Source of the DNA: Candidatus Peribacteria bacterium | GTDB taxonomy: Bacteria > Patescibacteriota > Gracilibacteria > UBA1369 > UBA12463 | NCBI GenBank assembly: GCA_943354965.1 | Contig: CALRDN010000005.1 | Coordinates: 25,363-89,362 of the forward strand | Length of the DNA: 64,000 bases | Direction: 5' to 3' | Part shown: positions 1 through 7,621 of the stretch, piece by piece | How the letters are laid out: each line of letters begins with the position of its first letter | How positions within the stretch are numbered: position 1 is the stretch's first letter | Position numbers and translations under genes: made by a program | The notes under the pieces: generated by a model | What the model saw: only the letters and a program-made list of their open reading frames with translations | Database searches by the model: none | What the model was told of the DNA's origin: nothing

Positions 1-902
1 ATTTTTCTGATCTGCCTCAATTTTTGACGTCGAATGATGTATTGATTTTTAATCAGTCGAAGGTGATCCCCGCTCGTATTACGTTTACGTTTGGTGGGAA
101 AGAGTGCGAGTTATTTTTCTTACGTGTTTCCGGTGAGAATGAGTGGGAGGTGATGGTGCGTCCGGGGAAGCTTTTTCGTGAGGGGTGTAGGGTGACGATT
201 GATGAGAATGCTTCCGTTGAGGTCGTGCGAGTCATGTCTGAGGCGGAGCATGGTCACCGCATCGTGAAGGTGAGTGATGCGCTGAAGCGCGATACTTTTG
301 ACCTGCTCGATGATATCGGTACGATTCCCCTTCCTCCTTATATTGAGACGGCCGAGGGGGCCAATCTATACCAAACGGTGTACGCGTCGGTTCCGGGGAG
401 TGTTGCTGCGCCTACGGCGGGCTTCCATTTCACGCAGCGATTATTGGATGAGATTGCTGCGATGCATGTGCAGACGGAGTATGTGACCTTGCACGTAGGC
501 GCGGGTACGTTCCTTCCGGTAATGGTGGATAAGATTACCGATCACGTGATGCATCATGAGTACTATACTATTGAGCCGGAGGTCTTGAGTCGGCTTATCG
601 AGGCGAAGAAGGCAGGTAAACGAATTATTGGTGTGGGAACCACGGCGTGCCGTGCGATTGAGAGTTGTTTCAAGGATGTAGATCATCCTATGACGGAGGG
701 CTCGACGAACTTATTTATTTATCCGGGTTATACCTTCAAATTTATTGATAGCTTGATTACCAATTTCCATCTGCCGAAAAGTACCCTCCTGATGCTGGTT
801 TCTACGTTGGCCGGAATGGATGTTATCAGAAAGGCTTACAGTGAGGCCGTTGCAGAGAAATATCGATTTTTCAGTTTTGGAGACGGGATGTTTATTATAT
901 AA
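1..902 (+). CDS. queA: S-adenosylmethionine:tRNA ribosyltransferase-isomerase QueA (5'-partial)
   Basis: QueA transfers and isomerises the ribosyl group of SAM onto preQ1 in tRNA, giving epoxyqueuosine at the wobble position. The reading frame is open to the left edge (codons begin at base 3), and the residues encoded before the first possible TTG at 24 still match the family (F-x-x-L-P before the N-D-V-L-I-F-N motif). The gene therefore starts outside the window and about 35-40 residues are missing. Family motifs seen are VIPAR, FHFT near the middle, HVGAGTFLPV and TNFHLPKSTLLMLVS near the C-terminus. The C-terminal end is complete. No other queuosine gene is in the window. Confidence 0.95.
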   Translation, partial: FSDLPQFLTSNDVLIFNQSKVIPARITFTFGGKECELFFLRVSGENEWEVMVRPGKLFREGCRVTIDENASVEVVRVMSEAEHGHRIVKVSDALKRDTFDLLDDIGTIPLPPYIETAEGANLYQTVYASVPGSVAAPTAGFHFTQRLLDEIAAMHVQTEYVTLHVGAGTFLPVMVDKITDHVMHHEYYTIEPEVLSRLIEAKKAGKRIIGVGTTACRAIESCFKDVDHPMTEGSTNLFIYPGYTFKFIDSLITNFHLPKSTLLMLVSTLAGMDVIRKAYSEAVAEKYRFFSFGDGMFII

Positions 903-940
903 GCGTTGACTGATTTTATATTTGTATTTTGACCGAGTAA

Positions 941-974
941 TTTCCCCGGGGAAATTTTCAGCTTTAAAAATGCC
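941..974. repeat. Palindrome plus tail motif, copy 1
   Basis: A perfect 14-bp palindrome (TTTCCCCGGGGAAA, 941-954) is followed by a tail with AGCTTTAAAAATGCC at 960-974. The same arrangement with the same spacing occurs at 27412-27445. In addition TTTTCAGCTTTAA at 955-967 is repeated inverted at 1070-1082, just before the next gene's promoter. Function unknown. Confidence 0.6.
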
Positions 975-1065
975 TGTTTTTTGATAAAAGTATTGTTTTG
1001 ACTCTGTTTTCGTAGAAGTAAAGGTTCTTAGACCCTCAAAGTCTCGCTTATTTTGATCGTACCAG

Positions 1066-1094
1066 TGGATTAAAGCTGAAAAATGAGGTATACT
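1066..1094 (+). promoter_or_regulatory. Promoter of the surface-protein gene
   Basis: A weak -35 TGGATT (1066-1071) lies 17 bases before a good -10 TATACT (1089-1094). Transcription would begin near 1101, inside the longest possible reading frame, which supports the ATG at 1134 as the start. Confidence 0.5.
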
Positions 1095-1133
1095 GCAGGG
1101 AAGTCAAAAACATATCTCTTTGATGAAATTCGT

Positions 1134-3251
1134 ATGAACACATCTATGTCAGCTCAATCATCTTCATTTCGTTTTGTTCACATCGGTGTACTAGCGATGG
1201 TGGCTGCTCTAGCCGCTGTTGGATTTTATTCGGCATCTGCCGTGAGTAGTAATCCTACTTTGAGTGTGGCTGGTACGATTGCGGGATATGGGACTACGTT
1301 GCAGGCGGAGGGTTTAAGCTCTTTTGAGCCTGTTATCATATCTATTATTAGTCCAAAGGATAATACGTTCCAATTGACTGCGAAGGCGGATAGCAAGGGA
1401 AATCTCACCTATACTCTGGATGATATGTATACGAGAGTGTCCGGTCGATATGGTGTTAGTCTTATTTCTAAAGGAAGTTCGGAGACGGTTGCTACCGGAT
1501 CGTTTGATGTGAATGCTGATGTTAGCTCAACGGATCGTTCTGGGGTGGTGGCCTCTAAGGATGTGGTTCATACGGGTTCGTATGACTTTTCTGTGATTAA
1601 TGTGAAATTGACCGATCTTATGGGGAACTCCATTGTGGATCATTTTGTTACGGTGATTTCTAATCGTACTTCTGATTCTATCAAACCATTGAAGGCGGGA
1701 GTTACTCGCACGGATAAGAATGGCATGGTTTCTTTCGCTGTTACTTCTGTTGTTCCCGGTCAGTCTGATTATGTTGTTTATGATATGAGTACGCAGAAGG
1801 TCATTGGTGATCCGGTTCATATTTTGTACGTAGGTGCCGATCCTGTGAAGTCATCGTATCTCTCCGCAAGTGTTCTCGGAGCAGTAGGTGGAGAATATGT
1901 CGCTGCTAATACGTTGGAGGCGGGACCGGCCGAGAGTTTCAAATTTGAGGATATGCCAGCGGCTATCAAGACGAATCAACCTGTTGATTTCACAGTGACG
2001 GCTTATGATACTAATCAGAAATTGGCGGTTGGATATTTGGGAACGGTTCACTTCCAGGCGGTTGGCGCTAATGCTGTTTTTGCTAGTTTGCCTAAGGATT
2101 ATACTTTTACGGCAGAAGATCTCGGTAAACATATCTTCCCTCTTGCGATGCAGTTTCAACAGGAAGGAACCTATGAAATCGATGTAACGGATACGGTGAA
2201 AAAGACGGCAACCGGTCATATTTCTCTAGTTGTAAAAGGAGGAAGTGCTGCTGCCGCTGTTGATACGAAGGTTACGGTTACTACCCCTTCACCTGGATCC
2301 TATAGTGCAAATACGCAAAATATTACCGGAACGGCTCCTGCCGGAAAGGATGTAAAACTTTTTGATGGAACGGAAAATATTGGATCTGCGGTAACGAATG
2401 TGCAGGGTCAGTATTCTTTTGTTACTCAACCTCTCGTAGATGGTGAGCATATGCTTTCTGTTTCTACGATGGATCAAAATGGTGCGATTCTTGGCACCTC
2501 AGAAAAAGTAAAAATCGTTATTGATACCCAACCTCCAAAGGTTGATTCCGTTGTCTTGACGCCAAGTTTCGATGTTACTCCGGGATTACCGGTTCAGGTG
2601 GAGCTTCAGTCAGAAGAGAAACTCAAGAAGGCTTTGGTGGATATTAATGGCACCGTTTCCGAGTTGTCCGAAGATTTAGAGAAGGCTGGTACCTATCATG
2701 GAGCTTTTGCTTCTCCGGATAAGGACGGTAGTTATGATATCAAATTTACGCTGTCGGATGCGCTTAGCAACGAGAGTGTGATTACCTATGCGACGAAGTT
2801 GCAAGTTACTACTGCCGGAGCCATCAAGGCTGTTCGTCAGTTGAAGGCGGTACCGGGAGCGTTTAAGATTTCATTGAGCTGGTCAGCTCCTGAGGGAAAT
2901 ATTTCCTCAATTGATCATTATCGTATTTTTTATGGAACGGATGCTAATAATTTAACCGGAAAAGTTGATACCGTCGGTAATGTTTTGAGCTGGTATATTC
3001 CAAACTTGAATAATAATACTCCATACTATTTCGGTGTTGTGGGCGTAGATAAGAGCGGATATATCGGAGAGGCCGGAACGCTTGCGGTAGCCACTCCTCG
3101 TGAGGATGGCGCTATCGGTGGTGATGGTTTGCCGGTTGCTAGTTACATATCGGCGTTTGGGATGCGTGGCGATACTGGACCTGAAATATTCTGGCTCGTG
3201 CCATTGAGCGTTGCTCTTGGTGGTTTCTTGAAGCGAAAGCGCCGCAAGTAG
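1134..3251 (+). CDS. Exported surface protein with Ig-like and fibronectin III domains and a sorting-like tail
   Basis: Predicted protein of 705 residues. An ATG at 1083 is in frame, but the -10 box overlaps it, so 1134 is preferred. A hydrophobic signal/anchor segment lies at about residues 12-32. The middle is beta-rich repeats, with a bacterial Ig-like segment around 375-465 and a fibronectin type III domain around 570-655 (L-S-W-S-A-P and Y-Y-F-G-V-V motifs). The C-terminus has RGDTGPE, then a hydrophobic stretch and the basic tail KRKRRK, which is the layout of a cell-wall or membrane sorting signal. It probably acts outside the cell in adhesion or envelope structure. No sortase gene is visible here. 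Exact function unknown. Confidence 0.8.
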   Translation: MNTSMSAQSSSFRFVHIGVLAMVAALAAVGFYSASAVSSNPTLSVAGTIAGYGTTLQAEGLSSFEPVIISIISPKDNTFQLTAKADSKGNLTYTLDDMYTRVSGRYGVSLISKGSSETVATGSFDVNADVSSTDRSGVVASKDVVHTGSYDFSVINVKLTDLMGNSIVDHFVTVISNRTSDSIKPLKAGVTRTDKNGMVSFAVTSVVPGQSDYVVYDMSTQKVIGDPVHILYVGADPVKSSYLSASVLGAVGGEYVAANTLEAGPAESFKFEDMPAAIKTNQPVDFTVTAYDTNQKLAVGYLGTVHFQAVGANAVFASLPKDYTFTAEDLGKHIFPLAMQFQQEGTYEIDVTDTVKKTATGHISLVVKGGSAAAAVDTKVTVTTPSPGSYSANTQNITGTAPAGKDVKLFDGTENIGSAVTNVQGQYSFVTQPLVDGEHMLSVSTMDQNGAILGTSEKVKIVIDTQPPKVDSVVLTPSFDVTPGLPVQVELQSEEKLKKALVDINGTVSELSEDLEKAGTYHGAFASPDKDGSYDIKFTLSDALSNESVITYATKLQVTTAGAIKAVRQLKAVPGAFKISLSWSAPEGNISSIDHYRIFYGTDANNLTGKVDTVGNVLSWYIPNLNNNTPYYFGVVGVDKSGYIGEAGTLAVATPREDGAIGGDGLPVASYISAFGMRGDTGPEIFWLVPLSVALGGFLKRKRRK

Positions 3252-3316
3252 GTCGATATTTTACGTCTGAGTTATCTCTAGACCCCTTTCTGCTATTTTG
3301 GTAGAATGCTCTTCGT

Positions 3317-3613
3317 ATGGCCATTATTGGAATTATCGCTATGTTCGTGTTCTTTCTGCAGCGTCTTCTGGACGTTTTGCTCTTTGCTGTTTTTGCGAGA
3401 GTAATCTTTTCCTGGTTCCCGATGCATGATATTCAACAGAATCGGATTTATAGTTTTTTCCATGATGTGACTGAGCCGCTATTTCGCTTGGTTCAGAAAC
3501 TTCCCCATCGTATTGGTATGATGGATATTTCTGCTATTTATGTTTTTGTCTTGATCAATTTCCTTTCTCAAATTTTGAGTGTTGTGGCCGCTTCCTTTAT
3601 CTCGTCATTGTAG
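3317..3613 (+). CDS. YggT family membrane protein
   Basis: A small protein of 98 residues with two hydrophobic regions (about 5-30 and 70-97), separated by a segment with the W-F-P, F-x-x-x-T-E-P-x-F and R motifs of the YggT family. Members are integral membrane proteins often found near cell-division or wall genes. Their biochemical role is not established. The ATG follows a TAGAAT hexamer (3302-3307) by nine bases, so the transcript probably has almost no leader. cysS begins four bases after the stop and is likely co-transcribed. Confidence 0.85.
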   Translation: MAIIGIIAMFVFFLQRLLDVLLFAVFARVIFSWFPMHDIQQNRIYSFFHDVTEPLFRLVQKLPHRIGMMDISAIYVFVLINFLSQILSVVAASFISSL

Positions 3614-3617
3614 TTCC

Positions 3618-4997
3618 ATGCTTTCGATTCACACTACCAATCATCGTAAAAAGGTTGCTTTTAAGCCCTTGGTCGAAGGTGCTGTTTCCATGTATGTCTG
3701 TGGACCAACTGTCTATGACAAGGGTCATTTGGGCCATGGGAGAAGTGCCGTAGCGTTTGATATGGTTCGCAGGTATTTGATGTATAGAAAATTCAAGGTT
3801 ACGTATGTGAGTAATTATACGGATATAGACGATAAAATGATCAACCGAGCTGCGGAAAGAGGGATCAGTGTCCCGGAACTAGCTGAAGAGATCATTCCGT
3901 TATATGTGAGGGATTTTGGTGAGTTGAGAGTTTTACCGGCGGATGTTTCACCTCGAGCCACTGAGTTTGTGCCGCAGATGATTGAGCTGATTGGCGAGCT
4001 GGAGTTAAAAGGTCTTACCTATGTGATTTCCGATGGAGTGTATTTTGATGTCTCAAAATTCGAGATGTATGGGGCACTATCCGGCCAGCAGATGGAGGAT
4101 TTACAGGCTGGTGCCCGTAAAGAGGTAAATATGGAAAAGAGAAATCATCAGGATTTCGTATTATGGAAGATGGCGAAGAGTGGCGAGCCCGCATGGGCGA
4201 GTCCATGGGGTTCTGGTCGACCAGGCTGGCATATAGAGTGCTCAGCAATGGTTCGCAGTGTTCTCGGCCAGCCCATCGATATCCATGGTGGTGGTTTGGA
4301 CTTAACCTTTCCGCATCATGAGTGCGAGATCGCCCAAAGCGAGGCGGCATATGGCGTGAAGTTTGCCCAATACTGGCTCCATAACGGTTTCGTTAATATC
4401 AACAAGGAGAAGATGTCGAAGTCGCTTCATAACTTCATTACGCTTGAAGATGTTCTGAAGGTGTACGAAGGTCGTGTTATCCGTTTCCTTTATTTGCAGA
4501 CACATTATCGCTCCCCTCTTGATTTTTCTGAAGAAATGTTAGAGCAGAGTAAGAACGGTTTGGCTCGTGTGGATCAGTTTATCGCTTTGTTGAGACATTA
4601 TACACCAGCCGATGACGCTATCGACCTTTCCGTGTTTTTTGATCAGTACCGAGAACTATTTATCACTGCTATGGATAACGACTTCGATATGCCCGGGGCT
4701 ACCGGCGTGATGTTCTCTTTTATTAATTTCTGCCAGGATTTATTGAAGAGGAAGATTTTTTCTCAGGAAAATGTTTTGGAAGTTCTTGGTTTCATGGATG
4801 AACTTGATGCTGTCTTTGCTATTCTCTCTCGAGAAAAGCATGATATTCCAGAATCAGTTATGGTTCTCATTAATGAACGTGAACAGGTACGGAAGGATCG
4901 TAACTTCAAGCGTTCTGATGAGATTCGTGAAGAGCTCAAGACTCAGGGTTTTGAAGTCGAAGATACTTCGGATGGACCGATGGTGAAGAGAATATAG
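3618..4997 (+). CDS. cysS: Cysteinyl-tRNA synthetase
   Basis: A class I aminoacyl-tRNA synthetase that charges tRNA-Cys. The ATG at 3618 gives 459 residues and the canonical N-terminus running into YVCGPTVYD. An in-frame ATG at 3579 lies inside yggT and is rejected. Visible motifs are the HIGH-type box as GHLGHGRS, the zinc ligands (C in CGPTVYD, C in WHIECSAM, the H-H-E of FPHHECEIAQSEA) and KMSKS in EKMSKSLHNF. The isoleucine of HIGH is leucine here, a conservative change. It lies in an operon behind yggT and is convergent with murC. The spacer between them carries repeat copy A. Confidence 0.97.
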   Translation: MLSIHTTNHRKKVAFKPLVEGAVSMYVCGPTVYDKGHLGHGRSAVAFDMVRRYLMYRKFKVTYVSNYTDIDDKMINRAAERGISVPELAEEIIPLYVRDFGELRVLPADVSPRATEFVPQMIELIGELELKGLTYVISDGVYFDVSKFEMYGALSGQQMEDLQAGARKEVNMEKRNHQDFVLWKMAKSGEPAWASPWGSGRPGWHIECSAMVRSVLGQPIDIHGGGLDLTFPHHECEIAQSEAAYGVKFAQYWLHNGFVNINKEKMSKSLHNFITLEDVLKVYEGRVIRFLYLQTHYRSPLDFSEEMLEQSKNGLARVDQFIALLRHYTPADDAIDLSVFFDQYRELFITAMDNDFDMPGATGVMFSFINFCQDLLKRKIFSQENVLEVLGFMDELDAVFAILSREKHDIPESVMVLINEREQVRKDRNFKRSDEIREELKTQGFEVEDTSDGPMVKRI

Positions 4998-5018
4998 TCG
5001 TTGTCGCTTTTGATTTAG

Positions 5019-5236
5019 ATGTATATCCCCCAAGGGACACCCCTGCTGGGGCGCAGGTAATATCCTTTCGCTTCCCTGGCTGGAGTTTATTTTAGTTGTT
5101 TTGAAATGATATCAATTTGATAGCAATTTAGTATCAAGTTGCTATGGGTTTGTATATCGTGGGATATTATTTCAAAAGTAGTATAGAAGAGGTGCCAGGA
5201 AGTGAATTAATGTATATCCCTTGATATCATTTCGAT
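5019..5236 (+). repeat. Intergenic GATATC-rich repeat, copy A
   Basis: Copy A of a three-member family (see also 18315-18531 and 46861-47043). The conserved core runs from GAAATGATATCAATTTGAT through GCTATGGGTTTGTATATCGT (about 5103-5163). Ends related as inverted repeats carry tandem GATATC/TATATC units. The right end overlaps the last codons of murC. The left end is interrupted by a 27-nt hairpin (5027-5053). Confidence 0.85.
5027..5053 (+). repeat. 27-nt mobile hairpin inserted in repeat copy A
   Basis: The hairpin starts CCCCCAAGGGACACC and ends TGCTGGGGCG. It folds as CCCC/GGGG around AGGG-acac-CCCT. It separates TGTATAT from CAGG in the left end of repeat A, whereas copy C at 46861 is uninterrupted there. 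An identical 27-mer is at 18371-18397 and a diverged copy is at 45941-45965. Confidence 0.8.
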
Positions 5237-6529
5237 TTGTTCAGAGAGCGTTACTCCTACTTGATTTATATTTCCTGCCCCCATAGTAATAATTACATCA
5301 AATTGTGATGATATTTTTTGGCATAGAGATATGGTTTTTTCTATTGAGATACCATCCGATGCTTTTACCTCCTTTTTGCCATTTATAGCGTCTACGAGTT
5401 TTTTTACCGATATAGAGGCCTTATCCTTTGCGGTATCTCGCGCTTCATAAATATTAGGAATAATTACCTTGTCGGTTTGAGTGAAGGCGGTGGCGAAGTC
5501 CTTCAGAAAGGCCTTGGTCCGGCTGTACTGGTGGGGCTGGAAGATCGTGAGGATTTTTCCTTTTGGATAGAGCTCACGGATGGCCTCGAGAGTTGCTTTG
5601 ATTTCGGTTGGATGGTGGCCGTAGTCGTCGTAGATTTTTGTTTTCCCTCTTTTACCAATGAACTCCAGGCGACGCTTGGTGCCGCTGAATTCGAGAAGGG
5701 CCTTGAGGGCAACTTTCGGATCAACGTCGAGATATTTGGCGACAGCGAGGGCGAGAGAGGCGTTTTTTTGATTATGAATACCGGGAATGTGCATTTTGAT
5801 CTTTTCAATTTCTACCGGGATGGCGAGTGGATGTTTTACTTTTTTCAGTAATTTTTCTACGGTTTTTTCTCCCTTGAGATAAATAATAGCTCCTGTTTTG
5901 GGGACCATTTTCATATACTTCAAAAAGGCTGCATCATAACGTGCTTTGGTTTTGTAGTAATCAATGTGATCAAAATCAATATTGGTAATAATGAGAATAT
6001 CCGGTGGGATATCGAGAAATGATTTCTTGTACTCACAGGTTTCGATTACGGCGAGGTGGGACGTTCCGAGATGTTCGTTTTGATTATTCAACTCCTTCAC
6101 CTCTGAACCAACGATGACGGTTGGGTCTTTCTTGGCTGCGAGAAGGATACTTGCGACCATCGCCGTGGTCGTTGTCTTGCCGTGAGTACCCGAAATGCAG
6201 ACTTTTGTCTTGTTCTTGAGATACTTCCCTACCGCCTGTGGGTAGGTTATTGATGTTATTTTTCTTCGTTTGGCTTCTTTTAACTCTGGATTGGTAAGTG
6301 GAATTGCCTGCGAATAAATCACCTCATCGATGTTTTTACCGATGTGGGATGTATCGTGAGTTGGGTAGATTTCTATGCCGATTTTTCTGAGTGTCTGTTT
6401 CTTGGCGTTATCAGGTGAGGAGTCGGATCCTGAAACGTGATGTCCCATTTCTGAGAGCATACGGGCAAGGCCGCTGAGGCCGCTTCCTCCAATTCCTATG
6501 GCGAATATGTTTTTCTTTGCTGTTTTCAT
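5207..6529 (-). CDS. murC: UDP-N-acetylmuramate--L-alanine ligase
   Basis: MurC adds L-alanine to UDP-MurNAc in cytoplasmic peptidoglycan precursor synthesis. The N-terminal nucleotide-binding motif is GIGGSGLSGLA, the ATP-binding P-loop is SGTHGKTTTT, and the C-terminal domain has YDDYGHHPTEI and FQPHQYSRT, all typical of MurC. The ATG at 6529 gives 440 residues. An ATG four codons upstream (6541) is possible but adds an atypical MLCS. The final residues (about EMISRDIH) are encoded inside intergenic repeat copy A, so the C-terminus may have been rewritten by the repeat. It diverges from the FtsB-like gene at 6586. Confidence 0.95.
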   Translation of the reverse strand: MKTAKKNIFAIGIGGSGLSGLARMLSEMGHHVSGSDSSPDNAKKQTLRKIGIEIYPTHDTSHIGKNIDEVIYSQAIPLTNPELKEAKRRKITSITYPQAVGKYLKNKTKVCISGTHGKTTTTAMVASILLAAKKDPTVIVGSEVKELNNQNEHLGTSHLAVIETCEYKKSFLDIPPDILIITNIDFDHIDYYKTKARYDAAFLKYMKMVPKTGAIIYLKGEKTVEKLLKKVKHPLAIPVEIEKIKMHIPGIHNQKNASLALAVAKYLDVDPKVALKALLEFSGTKRRLEFIGKRGKTKIYDDYGHHPTEIKATLEAIRELYPKGKILTIFQPHQYSRTKAFLKDFATAFTQTDKVIIPNIYEARDTAKDKASISVKKLVDAINGKKEVKASDGISIEKTISLCQKISSQFDVIITMGAGNINQVGVTLSEQIEMISRDIH

Positions 6530-6585
6530 CGAGCATAACATTACTTTGTTTGTCGGCGCCTGACAAGTATGCTATATATGTAGCC

Positions 6586-7023
6586 ATGAAGTTCGAGTTT
6601 CATCATGCTTCGAGAATGACGAAAATGGTACTCATTGGTGAGTTCCTGCTCGTCTCGTACCTGCTGTATGCGCTTACGACGCATATTTATAATAATTATC
6701 AGATTGATTATCACATCAATAATTTTCGTGCGATGAATGATAAAATCACTCATGACAATAGGAAGGCGGCTGAGGATTTGGTGTATTATAAATCAGATGC
6801 TTTTATTGAAAAGATGGCTAAACAAAACTTCAATCTCGTTAATCAAGGAGAGGAGGTTATTGTGATTTCTGACGACCTACTGCAAACTCCTGTTGCCGAT
6901 AGTAGTTTACCGGATAATTCCGATCAGATTTCGAAGTATTATTCGCTCTCAAACCCGCAAAAGTGGTGGAAGTTTTTCTTTGAGATGGATCATACTTTGA
7001 AGACCGTGAAACCGGCCAATTAG
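6586..7023 (+). CDS. FtsB/DivIC-like septum formation initiator
   Basis: A protein of 145 residues. A short basic N-terminus is followed by one membrane segment (about 14-34) and a coiled-coil-like stretch with N-N-F/A-M-N-D-K-I-T, then the Y-Y-K-x-D-x-F-I-E-K-x-A-K/N-F-N-L-V segment that marks FtsB/DivIC family proteins, whose conserved form is E-x-x-A-R-x-x-L-x-x-V. These proteins form a bitopic complex with FtsL/FtsQ at the division site. The start at 6586 follows a TATGCT/TATATA promoter-like stretch in the intergenic space shared with murC. The longer frame from 6517 would run back into murC and is rejected. Confidence 0.75.
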   Translation: MKFEFHHASRMTKMVLIGEFLLVSYLLYALTTHIYNNYQIDYHINNFRAMNDKITHDNRKAAEDLVYYKSDAFIEKMAKQNFNLVNQGEEVIVISDDLLQTPVADSSLPDNSDQISKYYSLSNPQKWWKFFFEMDHTLKTVKPAN

Positions 7024-7044
7024 TCTTTTGGCTTTGTTCTGCTT

Positions 7045-7072
7045 TTGACTTTCGCTTAAAATGCTCTATACT
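7045..7072 (+). promoter_or_regulatory. Promoter of the initiator tRNA
   Basis: -35 TTGACT (7045-7050) and -10 TATACT (7067-7072) are separated by 16 bases. The tRNA begins 39 bases downstream. Confidence 0.6.
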
Positions 7073-7111
7073 CTTGGCGTTGTTCGTCTAGCTTTGAATG
7101 TTTGCACGCGT

Positions 7112-7186
7112 CGCGGGGTGGAGCAGTGGTAGCTCGCAAGGCTCATAACCTTGAGGTCGGTGGTTCGAGTCCACCCCCCGCAACCA
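7112..7186 (+). tRNA. Initiator tRNA-fMet (CAT)
   Basis: The 5' acceptor strand CGCGGGG faces CCCCGCA, leaving the C1:A72 mismatch that marks bacterial initiator tRNA. The anticodon loop is CTCATAA and CCA is encoded. The anticodon stem reads CAAGG/CCTTG, so the three initiator G-C pairs next to the loop are reduced to two, with A29:U41 replacing one. This variant is also known from mycoplasmas. Confidence 0.93.
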
Positions 7187-7241
7187 GAATGATTATTTGA
7201 TTAGCCGTAAGGTGTATACTCTAAGCATCTTTCTTTTTTCT

Positions 7242-7517
7242 ATGTCATTTTTTGTTTATATCCTTCGTTGTAATGATTCGACCCTTTATGTTGGATCCAC
7301 AAACGACATTGTGCGGAGGTTGTATCAGCATAATAATTTGAAATCCGGGGCGACCTATACGAAGGGACGGCGACCCGTGACGCTTGTTTATTTTGAGAGC
7401 TTTAAGACGTTTAGAGAGGCACATCAAAGAGAGTATGCGCTCAAGTGCTTAACGAGGGAGGAGAAGTTGAAAGTGGTGGCAGGAGTGGGAGTTGAACCCA
7501 CGACCAACGGCTTATGA
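7242..7517 (+). CDS. GIY-YIG nuclease family protein (UPF0213-like)
   Basis: A protein of 91 residues. The start at 7242 gives MSFFVYILRC, the usual beginning of this family, and a TATACT box lies at 7215-7220. The signature appears as FVYILRC followed by LYVGST, with R and Y-Q-H of the helix and G-A-x-Y-T-K-G-R-R-P. Stand-alone members are putative endonucleases of unknown cellular role. The last residues (VGVEPTTNGL) come from reading the complement of the tRNA at 7474-7548. The family domain ends before them, and the stop codon overlaps the complement of that tRNA's anticodon. The gene is flanked by two tRNAs with anticodon CAT. Confidence 0.85.
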   Translation: MSFFVYILRCNDSTLYVGSTNDIVRRLYQHNNLKSGATYTKGRRPVTLVYFESFKTFREAHQREYALKCLTREEKLKVVAGVGVEPTTNGL

Positions 7518-7548
7518 GTCCGCTGCTCTACCACTGAGCTACCCTGCC
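7474..7548 (-). tRNA. tRNA with anticodon CAT (elongator Met, or Ile2 if lysidine-modified)
   Basis: On the minus strand GGCAGGG pairs with CTCCTGCC-type 3' acceptor bases. The D-arm TAGCTCAGTGGTAGAGC is canonical, the T-loop is GGTTCAACTCC and CCA is encoded. The anticodon loop is CTCATAA. The pair next to the loop is A:G instead of A:U. Sequence alone does not separate elongator Met from tRNA-Ile2. It overlaps the end of the GIY-YIG gene antisense. Confidence 0.88.
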
Positions 7549-7621
7549 AAGAGTACGATTGTGGTCGCGGAAAGTGTAATGGAGGAGACTTGGAATTGCA
7601 AGTCTTAGCTTTCGTTTCTCT

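Noticed and set aside
64..486. Short overlapping frames inside conserved genes, for example within queA, dnaE and glyQS
   Set aside because: They are antisense or out-of-frame shadows of strongly conserved coding sequence without their own start signals.
3579..3617. Upstream start of CysS at 3579
   Set aside because: It lies inside yggT and adds residues absent from the family.
5028..5051. Rho-independent terminator for cysS
   Set aside because: The hairpin is stable but is not followed by a T-run. Its second identical copy and insertion into a repeat point to a mobile palindrome.
7474..7517. Extra C-terminal domain of the GIY-YIG protein
   Set aside because: The residues V-G-V-E-P-T-T are the standard translation of a tRNA complement, not a protein domain.
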